DNA of 64,000 nt, from contig JBFWNT010000008.1 of the NCBI GenBank assembly GCA_050250915.1, positions 78,340-142,339 of the forward strand, read 5' to 3'. The notes beneath the pieces were generated by a model that was not told the origin of the DNA, did no database searches, and saw only the letters and a program-made list of their open reading frames with translations. Of this stretch, positions 34,821-43,167 are shown piece after piece; the first letter of the stretch is position 1; the number at the start of each line of letters is the position of its first letter. The position numbers and the translations under genes are program-made. The DNA is from Miltoncostaea sp050250915. Its GTDB lineage: Bacteria > Actinomycetota > Thermoleophilia > Miltoncostaeales > Miltoncostaeaceae.

Positions 34821-36056
34821 TCAGGCGGTGACGCCGTCCGGCTGGGCGCGGTCCCGCCCCCGCGACTGGGCGAGCAGCCCGATCGCCGCCGCGGTGAGGC
34901 ACGCGACGCCGCCCACCACCAGGCCGCCGCGGGGGCTGACGTGCTCGGAGACGGCGCCGATGATCGGCGCCCCGAGCGGCGTGCTGCCCAGGAACGCGAC
35001 GGCCCAGAGCGCCATGACCCGCCCGCGGAACCGCGGGTCGGCGGCGAGCTGGAGGGTGGTGTTGCCGGTCGCGAGGAAGGCGATGCTGGTGGCGCCCACC
35101 ACCACCAGCGCGGCGGCCGCGACGAGCGCCGTGGGGGCCGCGGCGGTCACCAGCACCGCGGCGCCGAACATCGCGGCGGCGGCCGTGAGGGGGCGCAGGC
35201 CGGTGGCGCCGCGACCGGCGACGACCAGGCCGCCGATGATGGCGCCCGCCCCCATCGCGGAGGTCAGCAGCCCGTACGTACCGGGGCCGCCGTCGAACGG
35301 GCCGCGGGCCAGGAGCGGGAGCACCACCGAGAACTCGTAGGTGAGCGTCCCCACCAGCGCGAGCATGATCAGCGGCACCAGCAGATCGGGGGTGCGCCCG
35401 ACGTAGGCGAGCCCCTCGCGCACCTGGCCGCGGGCGCGCTCGGCGCGGGGCGACGGCTGGAGCGCGGACACGTCCATGGAGATCAGCGCCGCCAGCACGG
35501 CGACGTAGCTGACCGCGTTGACCAGGAAGCAGACGCCGGTGCCGGTCGTCGCGATCAGGATGCCGGCCGCAGCCGGGCCCACCGCCCGGGCGGCGTTGAC
35601 CAGGATGCTGTTCAGCGTCACGGCGTTGCGGACCCGCGTCGGCCCCACCATCTCCTGCGCGAACGCCTGCCGCGCCGGGTTGTCGATGGCGGTGGTCACG
35701 CCCAGGGCGAACGCCAGCGCGACGACCATCCAGAGCGCGACCGCGCCGGCCACCACCAGCACGCCGAGGGTCAGCGCGATGAGCCCCAGCGCCGTCTGGG
35801 TGGCGATGAGCACGCGCCGCTTGTCCATGCGGTCGGCCAGCAGGCCGCCGTAGGGCGCGAGCATCAGCAGGGGCGCGAACTGGGCGGCCGCGACCAGGCC
35901 CAGGGCGGTGCCGGAGCCGGTGAGCTCGAGCACCAGCCAGCCCTGCGCCACCGTCTGCATCCAGGTGCCGACCAGGCTCACGGCCTGCCCGGCGAAGTAG
36001 CGGCGGTAGTTGGCGTTGTGGAGGGCGGCGAACGTGCCGTCGGCCCACGCCCTCAC
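34821..36056 (-). CDS. MFS transporter (enterobactin exporter EntS-like)
   Basis: A 411-residue transporter with 12 hydrophobic segments. NYRRYFAGQAVSLVGTWMQT is the N-terminal motif of the MFS_3/EntS-like group, and GGLLADRMDKRRVLIATQ the loop 2-3 motif; the middle loop is EGLAYVGRTPDLLVPL. Such proteins export siderophores, macrolides or other small molecules; the substrate is unknown. The GTG overlaps the marR stop (GTGA at 36056-36053), so its expression depends on the MarR regulator upstream. Confidence 0.88.
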   Translation of the reverse strand: MRAWADGTFAALHNANYRRYFAGQAVSLVGTWMQTVAQGWLVLELTGSGTALGLVAAAQFAPLLMLAPYGGLLADRMDKRRVLIATQTALGLIALTLGVLVVAGAVALWMVVALAFALGVTTAIDNPARQAFAQEMVGPTRVRNAVTLNSILVNAARAVGPAAAGILIATTGTGVCFLVNAVSYVAVLAALISMDVSALQPSPRAERARGQVREGLAYVGRTPDLLVPLIMLALVGTLTYEFSVVLPLLARGPFDGGPGTYGLLTSAMGAGAIIGGLVVAGRGATGLRPLTAAAAMFGAAVLVTAAAPTALVAAAALVVVGATSIAFLATGNTTLQLAADPRFRGRVMALWAVAFLGSTPLGAPIIGAVSEHVSPRGGLVVGGVACLTAAAIGLLAQSRGRDRAQPDGVTA

Positions 36057-36532
36057 TGCGACCCCTCGTCCATCTCGGCCAGGGCCTCCAGCGCAGGGAG
36101 CGCCGCGCGCAGTGCGGCGACCTGCTCGGGGGTGAGGTCGGACAGGCGGGCGCGCAGCACCGCGGCGCGGCGCACCCGCAGGCGGCCGATCAGGCGCTTG
36201 CCGCCGGAGGTGGCGCGGACGACGGTGCTGCGGGCGTCGGCGGGATCGGGGGCGCGCTCGATGAGCCCCGCCTCCTCCAGGCGCCCGAGGATCCGCGACA
36301 GCATCGTGGGGTTGACCGCCTCGGCGGCCGCGAGGTCGCCGGCCCGCATGGGCCCCTGGCGCACCAGGGTCGCGAGCACCCCGGACTGGGCGGGGGTGAG
36401 CCCCTCCTCCGCGGCGGCGGCACGCAGGCGCCGGGCCGTGTGCATGACCGCGTTGCGCAGCCGGTTGACCGATTCGTCGTCGAGCGGCAGGTGCTGGTCC
36501 TTCCGTCCCCAAAGTTGCTTGCCGTCTGGCAA
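36053..36532 (-). CDS. MarR-family transcriptional regulator
   Basis: Up to 159 residues. A winged-helix core has LTPAQSGVLATLVRQGPMRA, EAVNPTMLSRILGRLEEAGL as recognition helix and RAPDPADARSTVVRAT as wing. MarR proteins repress an adjacent exporter until a ligand binds. The outer start is TTG 36532, but a TAGGAT box ends only two bases before it, so a transcript would begin inside the frame. An in-frame CTG at 36490, seven bases after AAGGA, is a better candidate (145 residues). It is co-transcribed with the MFS gene. Confidence 0.88.
   Translation of the reverse strand: MPDGKQLWGRKDQHLPLDDESVNRLRNAVMHTARRLRAAAAEEGLTPAQSGVLATLVRQGPMRAGDLAAAEAVNPTMLSRILGRLEEAGLIERAPDPADARSTVVRATSGGKRLIGRLRVRRAAVLRARLSDLTPEQVAALRAALPALEALAEMDEGSQ
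36519..36532. promoter_or_regulatory. Palindromic candidate MarR operator
   Basis: TTGCC and GGCAA flank a four-base centre, directly after the TAGGAT (36540-36535) -10 box of marR. The position fits autorepression by MarR; the nominal TTG start codon lies inside it. Confidence 0.5.
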
Positions 36533-36578
36533 TTATCCTAGCGCGCCCGAGCGGCCCCGGCCGAACGCGACGTGAATC

Positions 36579-37532
36579 CCGCCGGGTCGATGCGAGCGAA
36601 GCGAGCCGCAACCCACTGCGCGACACCACCGACCCCGGTGAGCCGCCCACGAAAACTCCGGCCGGGTCGATGCGAGCGAAGCGAGCCGCACGCCCCGCCC
36701 AAGAGGGCTTGCTACCCGGCGGGTTTGGCCGCAACCATGCGCGACACCACCGAACCCGGCGAGCCGCACACGCAAATTCCCGCCGGGTCAATGCGAGCGA
36801 AGCGAGCCGCAAGCCCCGCCCAAGAGGGCTTGCAACCCGGCGGGTTTAGTCGCAACCGGCGCTCTCGAGAACCCCGAACCGTGACCACCCCGAACGCCCG
36901 AGGTTCGAAACGCCCGCCCTTCGGGCGTTCCGCACTTCGGGCGTTCCGCACTTCGGAAGGCTCCGGGCTTCGAGGTCCCGCACGTCGGAACGCTCCGGGC
37001 TTCGGAACGCTCCGGGCTTCGGAACGCTCCGAACTTCGGGACGCCCGAGGTTCGGAACGCCCGAGGTTCGGAACGCCCGTGATCCGGGTTTTTCGAGAGC
37101 GCCGGTTGCGACTGAACCCGGCGGTCAGTCGGCCCTCTTTAGCGGGGCCTCCGGCTCGCTTCGCTCGCATTGGACCGCCGGGAATTTGCGTGTGCGGCTC
37201 GCCGGGATCGGTGGTGTCGCGCAGGTTGCGGCCCAACCCGGCGGTCAGTCGGCCCTCTTTAGCGGGGCCTCCGGCTCGCTGGCGCTCGCATTGGACCGCC
37301 GGGAATTTGCGTTTGCGGCTCGCCGGGATCGGTGGTGTCGCGCAGGCCTCTTTAGCGGGGCCTCCGGCTCGCTGGCGCTCGCATTGGACCGCCGGGAATT
37401 TTCGTTTGCGGCTCGCCGGGATCGGTGGTGCTGCGCCGGCCTCTTCAGCGGGGCCTCCGGCTCGCTTCGCTCGCATTGGACCGCCGGGAATTTTCGTGTG
37501 CGGCTCACCGGGATCGGTTGAGTCGCGCAGGG
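36579..37532. repeat. ~0.95-kb gene-free array of ~93-121-bp repeats in two opposed blocks
   Basis: Three copies in one orientation begin with GCCGGGTCRATGCGAGCG at 36581, 36661 and 36782. Four copies in the other orientation carry GGCTCGC..CGCTCGCATTGG at 37153, 37273, 37366 and 37459. Spacings are 80, 121, 120, 93 and 93 bp. Each full unit has an internal hairpin: CCCGGCGGTC with GACCGCCGGG on the right block, CCCGCCGGGT with ACCCGGCGGG on the left. The blocks flank a hairpin-rich core (36848-37113). The array fills almost all of the intergenic region between the divergent marR and cytidylate-kinase-like genes. No transposase, tRNA or plausible reading frame lies inside. Confidence 0.85.
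36848..37113. repeat. Core bounded by a 21-bp perfect inverted repeat, filled with short repeats
   Basis: Positions 36848-36868 (AGTCGCAACCGGCGCTCTCG plus A) are mirrored exactly by 37093-37113. Between them lie about ten variants of TTCGGAACGCYCSGR at 16-18-bp spacing, some direct and some inverted, plus small hairpins such as ACGCCCG/CGGGCGT near 36909-36927. Nothing in it resembles a gene. Confidence 0.8.
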
Positions 37533-37589
37533 CGCTGAGGGCGCGGGCATCTGGCGCGGTTTGCGCGGCCGATGTACAGTCGCGCCGCC

Positions 37590-38177
37590 GTGCCCCGTCG
37601 GACCGTCTGCATCTCACACGCGACCGGCGCGGGCGGCAGGGCCGTCGGCCGGACGGTCGCCGACCGCCTCGGCTTCCGGTACGTCGACGAGGAGGTCATC
37701 GCCGAGGCCGCGGAGTGGGCCGACCTGGACCCCTCCATCGTGGCCGACGCCGAGCGCCGCAAGCCGCTCGTCGAGCGGATGCTCGGCGGCCCGGCCGAGG
37801 ACGGCGCTCCGCCGGAGGCCGAGGTGCGCGCCCTCATCATCGAGGTCCTGCGAGCGTTCGCCGAACGCGGCTCCGTGGTGATCGTGTCCCACGCCGCCTC
37901 GTTCGCGCTCGCCGATCGCGCCGACCTCGACGTCCTGCGGGTCCTCGTGACCGCCTCCCCCGCGACCCGGGCCCGCCGCGTTGCGGCAGGTGGCGAGACC
38001 TCCGCGCGCGACGCGGAACGGCAGATCCGGAAGGAGGACGACGCCCGCGCGGACTACCTCCAGCGCTTCTACGGCGTCGCCCAGGAGCTCAACACCCACT
38101 ACGACGTCGTCCTCAACACCGATGTCCTGACCCTCGACGAGGCCGTCGGGCTCATCGAGGGGGTCGCCGCCGCCTGA
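37590..38177 (+). CDS. Cytidylate-kinase-like family protein
   Basis: A 195-residue P-loop protein. VCISHATGAGGRAVGRTVAD is a modified Walker A region, followed by FRYVDEEVIAEAAEWADLDP and VVIVSHAASFAL; a lid-like segment is DAERQIRKEDDARADYLQRF. This is the family related to cytidylate kinases but of unproven substrate, common in actinobacteria. I chose GTG 37590 because TACAGT (37575-37580) lies nine bases before it; an ATG at 37572 would overlap that box. It starts just beyond the repeat array. Confidence 0.82.
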   Translation: MPRRTVCISHATGAGGRAVGRTVADRLGFRYVDEEVIAEAAEWADLDPSIVADAERRKPLVERMLGGPAEDGAPPEAEVRALIIEVLRAFAERGSVVIVSHAASFALADRADLDVLRVLVTASPATRARRVAAGGETSARDAERQIRKEDDARADYLQRFYGVAQELNTHYDVVLNTDVLTLDEAVGLIEGVAAA

Positions 38178-38243
38178 CCCGCAGCGTCAGGCGGGGGCCC
38201 GCGAGTGCCGATCCAGTGGGTGAGGTCCACCGACTGGAGGACG

Positions 38244-38702
38244 ATGGCCGCCACCCTGACCCTTCGCGGGGTGACCGTGAAGCGCCGCAACCCGTGGGGC
38301 GCCTGGGCGCTCAACCTGGTGACGCTCGGGATCTACGGGATCATCTACTGGAACCGGCTCAACATCGAGCTGCGCGACTACTCCGCCGCCCTCAAGCGGC
38401 CGTTCCGCAACGACCCCAACATCTCGGTGGTCGCGATGTTCCTCGGGAGCATCGTCCTGATCCCGTTCCTGGTCACCATCGCGACGACGGCGCGGCGTGT
38501 GTCCGACCTGCAGCTCATCGTGCGGAGCACCCGCGGCCGGGAGCCGGTGTCGCCGACCGTGGCCGTGCTGCTGGGCATCCTGCTGGGCGCCCACATCATC
38601 TACCTGCAGCGGTCCCTCAACGAGATCTGGGATGCCGAGGCGGCTGCCGCCCCGGACGCCTCCGCACCGACGCCCGCGACGGGACTGCTGATCGGCGCCT
38701 AG
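38244..38702 (+). CDS. DUF4234 membrane protein
   Basis: A 152-residue protein. VKRRNPWGAWALNLVTLGIY and GIIYWNRLNIELRDY are the DUF4234 signature, followed by two further hydrophobic segments (about 65-85, 110-130) and an alanine-rich tail. The function is unknown. GGAGG precedes the ATG at 38244; a GTG at 38205 would add 13 residues with no ribosome site. The stop nests with that of the convergent ABC gene in CTAG. Confidence 0.8.
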   Translation: MAATLTLRGVTVKRRNPWGAWALNLVTLGIYGIIYWNRLNIELRDYSAALKRPFRNDPNISVVAMFLGSIVLIPFLVTIATTARRVSDLQLIVRSTRGREPVSPTVAVLLGILLGAHIIYLQRSLNEIWDAEAAAAPDASAPTPATGLLIGA

Positions 38703-39475
38703 CCCGGGGCGTGCCCCTCCTCGAGGCGGCCCCCCTCGATGATGCGGCGCAGGAACTGCTGGGTCTCGGGGCGCTCCGGGGAGGTGAAGATCCGCTCCGG
38801 GTCGCCCCGCTCCAGGACCACCCCCTGGTGGAGGAAGCAGACCTCGTCGGCCACGTCGCGGGCGAAGCCCATCTCGTGGGTGGCGATCACCATCGTCATC
38901 CCATCGTCCTTCAGCTTCCGCACCAGGCCCAGGACCTCGCCGACCAGCTCCGGGTCGAGGGCGCTCGTGACCTCGTCCAGCAGCAGGGCGCGCGGGCGGG
39001 TGGCCAGCGCCCGGGCGATCGCGACGCGCTGCTGCTGGCCGCCGGAGAGGTTGTCCGGGAAGTCGCCCTCCCGGCCCTCCAGCCCCACGCCGGCGAGCAG
39101 CTCGCGGGCGTGGTCCTCGGCGTCGCGGCGCGACGTGCCGTGCGCCCGCGTCGGTGCCAGGCACACGTTCTGGAGCACGCTGAGGTGCGGGAACAGGTTG
39201 AACGCCTGGAACACCAGGCCCAGCCGCCGCCGCACGCGCACCGGCGGGACGGAGGGGTCGGTGATGACCTCCCCGTCCAGCAGGATGTCGCCGTCGTCGA
39301 TCTCCTCCAGCAGGTCGATGCAGCGCAGCAGCGTCGACTTGCCCGAGCCGGACGCGCCGATCAGGGCGATCGCCCGGTGCTCGTGCACCGCCATGTCGAT
39401 GCCGCGCAGCACCTCCCGCTCGCCGTAGCTCTTGGTGACGCCGCGCATCTCCAGGACGGGGGCGGCCCCGCTCAT
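38699..39475 (-). CDS. Polar amino-acid ABC transporter ATP-binding protein (GlnQ-like)
   Basis: A 258-residue ATPase with GASGSGKST (Walker A), VFQAFNLFPHLSVLQNVCLA (Q-loop), LSGGQQQRVAIARAL (signature), ALLLDEVTSALDPELV (Walker B and D-loop) and VIATHEMGFARDVADEV (H-loop), the last diagnostic of the GlnQ/HisP polar amino-acid group. The ATG overlaps the permease stop (ATGA at 39475-39472). It is the third gene of a binding protein-permease-ATPase operon read from 41209. Confidence 0.95.
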   Translation of the reverse strand: MSGAAPVLEMRGVTKSYGEREVLRGIDMAVHEHRAIALIGASGSGKSTLLRCIDLLEEIDDGDILLDGEVITDPSVPPVRVRRRLGLVFQAFNLFPHLSVLQNVCLAPTRAHGTSRRDAEDHARELLAGVGLEGREGDFPDNLSGGQQQRVAIARALATRPRALLLDEVTSALDPELVGEVLGLVRKLKDDGMTMVIATHEMGFARDVADEVCFLHQGVVLERGDPERIFTSPERPETQQFLRRIIEGGRLEEGHAPG

Positions 39476-40254
39476 ACCGTCATCACCTGACCGGTGCGCC
39501 GCCGCGCCCGGGCCTGCTGGCGGTCGAGGATCCGCGCGAGCGGCACCGTCACCGCGATGTAGAGCAGCGCCGCCGCCACGAGCGGCGTGTAGTTGAAGTC
39601 CCGCGACGCATCGATCTGCGCCTGCCGGAAGGCCTCGACCACCCCGAGCACCGACACCAGCGCCACGTCCTTCTGCAGCGAGATGAAGTCGTTGAGCAGC
39701 GGCGGCAGCACCCGCCGCACCGCCTGCGGCACCAGCACGTGGCGCATCGCCTGCATCCCCGTGAGGCCCACCGCCAGGGCGGCGGCGCGCTGGCTCGGGT
39801 GCACCGAGTCGAGGCCGGCGCGGTACACCTCGGCCACGTACGCCGTGTAGCAGAGGGTCAGCGCGATGGCGCCCAGGTAGACCGGGTCCTCGGTGAGCCA
39901 GTCGGGGGCGATCCCGAGCGCGGGGACGCCGAAGCCGATGAGGTAGATCACCAGGATCACCGGCACGCCGCGCATCACGTCGGTGAACACCACGGCGAGC
40001 ATCCGCAGGGGGAACAGGGCCGGCGAGGCGGTGATGCGGACGATCGCGACGCCCAGGCCCAGCACCAGCACGATCGCCTCGACGCTCACGAACAGCTTCA
40101 CGTCGAGCCAGAAGGCCCGCAGGATCCCGGGGAAGCTCTCCGTGAACTGATCCCACGAGAAGAAGGTGCGCTGCACCTCGTCCCAGCCGGGGCTGGTGAC
40201 GATGAGCGCCGCCAGGCCGCCGAGCACGACGACGCTGGAGACGGCGGCGACCAC
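39472..40254 (-). CDS. Polar amino-acid ABC transporter permease (HisM/GlnP-like)
   Basis: A 260-residue permease with about six hydrophobic segments. VFTDVMRGVPVILVIYLIGF and CYTAYVAEVYRAGLDSVHPS are the HEQRO-type hallmarks, with the EAA loop GQ/AAALAVGLTGMQAMRHVLVP. The start is the GTG at 40254. The same frame is open upstream to the binding-protein stop and reads like a homologous basic N-terminus (AERRVAREAARRR) but has no start codon, so the N-terminus is somewhat uncertain. Confidence 0.93.
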   Translation of the reverse strand: MVAAVSSVVVLGGLAALIVTSPGWDEVQRTFFSWDQFTESFPGILRAFWLDVKLFVSVEAIVLVLGLGVAIVRITASPALFPLRMLAVVFTDVMRGVPVILVIYLIGFGVPALGIAPDWLTEDPVYLGAIALTLCYTAYVAEVYRAGLDSVHPSQRAAALAVGLTGMQAMRHVLVPQAVRRVLPPLLNDFISLQKDVALVSVLGVVEAFRQAQIDASRDFNYTPLVAAALLYIAVTVPLARILDRQQARARRRTGQVMTV

Positions 40255-40342
40255 CGTCCCCCGGCGGGCATGCCGGCGCCGGGCCGCCTCGCGGGCGACC
40301 CGGCGCTCGGCCGGTGTCTGTACGGACTCGGCCGTGGCCGGC

Positions 40343-41209
40343 CTACTGCAGCTCGGGCGCCTCGGCCCCGATCCACTGGTCGGTGATCTGCTGGAGCTCG
40401 CCCGACGCGCGGAGGGTGTCGACCGCCTGGGAGACGCACGCGGTCAGCGGCGAGCCCTTCTCGAGCACGGCGCCCCAGTCGTTGGCGCCGGGGGCGCCGA
40501 ACTGGCCGACGATCTTGGAGCCCTCCACCTCGGCGTCGCGGAGGTAGATGACGGTCGGGAGGTCGGTCACGATCGCGTCGACCTGCCCGTTCTTCAGTGC
40601 CCGGACGACGTCCGTGGACGTGTCGTACACGCGCGGCTGCTTGCTCGGCGCGATGACCTCGTTGACGGCGTCGAGGCTGGTGGTCCCCACCTGCACGCCG
40701 ATCTGGGCGTCCTTCAGGTCGGCGATGGACGTGGCCGACGCGAAGCTGGAGTCACCGGCCACCAGCACGCCCTGAGGGGTCGTGTAGTAGGGCGACGAGA
40801 AGTCGGCGCCCTGCTGGCGCTTCGGGTTGATCGACACCTGGTTGACGTCGAAGTCGTACTTCTTCGGGCCCGGCGCGAACGTCGAGTTGAACGGCACGCG
40901 GATCCACTTCACCTCGTCCGTGGTGAAGCCGAGCTGGTCGGCGATCGCGTAGGCCACGGCGCTCTCGAAGCCCTTACCGTTGGTCGGGTCGTCGTCGATC
41001 ACGTACGGCGGATAGGCGGGCGAGTCGGTGGCGACGGTCAGCGTGCCGGCCGTCTTGGTCTGGAGGGCGTCCTTCGTGCAGACGGACGCGGTGGTGTCGG
41101 CGGTCGAGCCGGCCGCGGCGTCGTCGTCGTCGCCGCCGCAGGCCGACAGCAGCAGGCCGCCGGCGAGCGCGAGCACGGCGAGGAGGGACAGGAGGCGGAG
41201 TCGTCGCAT
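40343..41209 (-). CDS. Polar amino-acid ABC transporter substrate-binding lipoprotein
   Basis: A 288-residue lipoprotein with lipobox LLLSACGG (Cys24). GTLTVATDSPAYPPYVIDD starts the type II binding fold, GFESAVAYAIADQLG and VNQVSINPKRQQGADFSSPY line the cleft, and IGVQVGTTSLDAVN plus the late RASGELQQITDQW complete the SBP_bac_3 family. It captures polar amino acids or similar ligands; which ligand cannot be read. AAGGA sits six bases before the ATG. It leads the ABC operon. Confidence 0.93.
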   Translation of the reverse strand: MRRLRLLSLLAVLALAGGLLLSACGGDDDDAAAGSTADTTASVCTKDALQTKTAGTLTVATDSPAYPPYVIDDDPTNGKGFESAVAYAIADQLGFTTDEVKWIRVPFNSTFAPGPKKYDFDVNQVSINPKRQQGADFSSPYYTTPQGVLVAGDSSFASATSIADLKDAQIGVQVGTTSLDAVNEVIAPSKQPRVYDTSTDVVRALKNGQVDAIVTDLPTVIYLRDAEVEGSKIVGQFGAPGANDWGAVLEKGSPLTACVSQAVDTLRASGELQQITDQWIGAEAPELQ

Positions 41210-41256
41210 GCACGGTCCTTCTGGGCGTGGGGTCCGGAGGGCCGCGAGCGTACCCG

Positions 41257-43059
41257 TCACGCAGCGCCGCTGTCACCGCCCACGGGCGGGGATGAGAGGG
41301 TCCACACGGCGGCGGGGACGCTGCGGCCGCGCACGTCGAGCGCCCCCACGGGGCTCAGGTCGGGCGCCTGGCGGGTCAGGGCCGCCCGCGTGCTGTCGGA
41401 GATCAGCACCGCGTGCGGGGTGTCCTTGGTCATCGACTGGAGGCGCGCCGCGGTGTTGGTGGTGTCCCCCACCGTCGCGTACTCCAGGCGCCGGTCGGAG
41501 CCCACGTTGCCGGACATCACGAAGCCGCTGCAGATCCCGATGCCCATCGCGAAGCGGTCGCCGAGGCCGCGGTCCTGCACCCATGCGTTCACGGCGGGCA
41601 GGCGCACGCCCAGGATCTCGCGCGCCGCGGCGAGGGCCCGGTCGGCGTGGTCCTGCTGCTCCAACGGGGCGCCGAACACGGCCATGATCCCGTCGCCCTG
41701 GAAGCTCACCAGCGTGCCGCCGTTGTCGAGGACCGCGTCGCTCATCTCCGTGAGGTAGCGGTTGAGCAACTCGATCACGAACTCGGGCGGCAGGCCCTCG
41801 GCCCGCGCGGTGAACCCGCGCAGGTCGCAGAACAGGACGGTGGCGTACAGGCGCCGGCCGCCAAGGCGGGCGCCGTCGCCCGCCGCCGCGATCACGTCGC
41901 CCACCACCGACTCGGGGACGAAGCGGGCGAACTCGGTGCGCAGTCGGCTGCGCTCGCGCTCCACCGTCGCGTAGTTGACCGCCAGCACGCCGAGGGCGGC
42001 CACCACCAGGGCCAGCGCCGGCACCACCACCGGGATCACCGTCCCCGCCAGGAACAGCCCGTACGCGCCGAGCAGCAGCGCGGCGAGCAGCAGCACCGAC
42101 GGCAGCACGCTCTGGACGGCCGAGCGCCGCAGCCCCGCCAGCGCGGCGAGGGCCGCGAGCCCGACGATCAGGATGGCGTCGAGCCAGCCGGGGGAGTCCC
42201 GGAGCGGCACGCCGTCCATCACGGTCTGGATGGCGTTGGCGTTGATCTCCGGCCCCGCCATGGGCCCGTCGCCCACCGAGGTGGGGTGCACGTCGTTCAG
42301 GCGGATCGCCGTCGCGCCGACCACCACCACCTTGCCGCGGAAGGCCGACGCCGGGACCTTGCCGTCGAGCACGTCCACGAACGAGTACGTGGCCACCGTG
42401 CCGGGCGGCCCGGCGTAGTCGATCCACGCGCCGCCGTCCCGGAAGCCGGCGGGGTCTGCGGGCTCGCCGCTGGCCCGCTCGGCCGCGACCACCGCGAAGC
42501 TGCGGAGCCCGTCGGTGGCGTACGGCAGCCGCCGCCACGTGGCGGTGGGGCCCACGTCGAAGCTGGCGTTGCCCACCGACGCCTGCGCCTCCTCGAGGCG
42601 CTTGTCGTCGAACAGGATGTCCGGGCTGCCGTCGGCGAACACGCCGGTCGTGCCGAGCACCACGCGCTTCGCGGCGGTGATCGCCTGCTGCAGCGCGAAG
42701 TCCTCGTCCTCGGCCGCGGTCGCCGCGGCGTCGGTGCCGTCGAACGGCGTCGTCGGCTCGGAGAACTGGATGTCGTAGGCGATGACGCGGGCGCCGTCGC
42801 GAGCGAGCCGCCGGATCACCTGCGCGTGGTAGGAGCGCGGGAACGGCAGCTGGCCCAGCTCCTTGGTGCTGGGATCGTCGATGGCGACCACCGCCACGTC
42901 CGCGGGCGTGCCCTGGCCGCCGCGCAGGTCGAAGCGCCAGTCGACCGTGGCCGCCTCGGCCCGGTCGAGGGGACCCGCCCAGGAGAGGACCAGCCCGAGG
43001 GCGGCGGCGAGCACCCCGGCGAGGGCGATCAGGACGACCCGGTGACGGCGGCCCCGCAT
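41257..43059 (-). CDS. CHASE2-domain adenylate/guanylate cyclase
   Basis: A 600-residue membrane enzyme. One N-terminal helix precedes a periplasmic CHASE2 domain (about 30-295: VDWRFDLRG, VVAIDDPSTKELGQLPFPR, GKVVVVGATA). Three helices (about 305-375) lead to a class III cyclase domain (about 405-585): ATVLFCDLRGFTARAEG holds a metal aspartate, FQGDGIMAVFGAP the second, and GDTTNTAARLQSM the transition-state region. It makes cAMP (or cGMP) in response to an external signal. A Crp/Fnr regulator at 45549-46202 is a possible receiver. TAGGCT is nine bases before the ATG. Confidence 0.93.
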   Translation of the reverse strand: MRGRRHRVVLIALAGVLAAALGLVLSWAGPLDRAEAATVDWRFDLRGGQGTPADVAVVAIDDPSTKELGQLPFPRSYHAQVIRRLARDGARVIAYDIQFSEPTTPFDGTDAAATAAEDEDFALQQAITAAKRVVLGTTGVFADGSPDILFDDKRLEEAQASVGNASFDVGPTATWRRLPYATDGLRSFAVVAAERASGEPADPAGFRDGGAWIDYAGPPGTVATYSFVDVLDGKVPASAFRGKVVVVGATAIRLNDVHPTSVGDGPMAGPEINANAIQTVMDGVPLRDSPGWLDAILIVGLAALAALAGLRRSAVQSVLPSVLLLAALLLGAYGLFLAGTVIPVVVPALALVVAALGVLAVNYATVERERSRLRTEFARFVPESVVGDVIAAAGDGARLGGRRLYATVLFCDLRGFTARAEGLPPEFVIELLNRYLTEMSDAVLDNGGTLVSFQGDGIMAVFGAPLEQQDHADRALAAAREILGVRLPAVNAWVQDRGLGDRFAMGIGICSGFVMSGNVGSDRRLEYATVGDTTNTAARLQSMTKDTPHAVLISDSTRAALTRQAPDLSPVGALDVRGRSVPAAVWTLSSPPVGGDSGAA

Positions 43060-43167
43060 GCGGAGGGCAGCCTAGAACGTGCCGCGGGCGCCGGGCGTCG
43101 CGGCGCGCACACGCCCGGTGTCACCCCCGTCACGGACGGCGGCGCGCGGCGGCACTAGGGTTGCGCC

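Noticed and set aside
36579..37532. CRISPR array
   Set aside because: Units are 93-121 bp, of two orientations, with no uniform unique spacers, and there are no cas genes.
36579..37532. Insertion sequence with transposase
   Set aside because: There is no transposase-like frame and no target-site duplication that I can recognise at the edges.
36572..39490. 972-codon open frame on the plus strand through the repeat array
   Set aside because: Its first part only reads the repeats (recurring MRAKRAA-like stretches), and the rest lies in the wrong frame over the kinase-like gene, DUF4234 and the ABC operon. It is not a gene.
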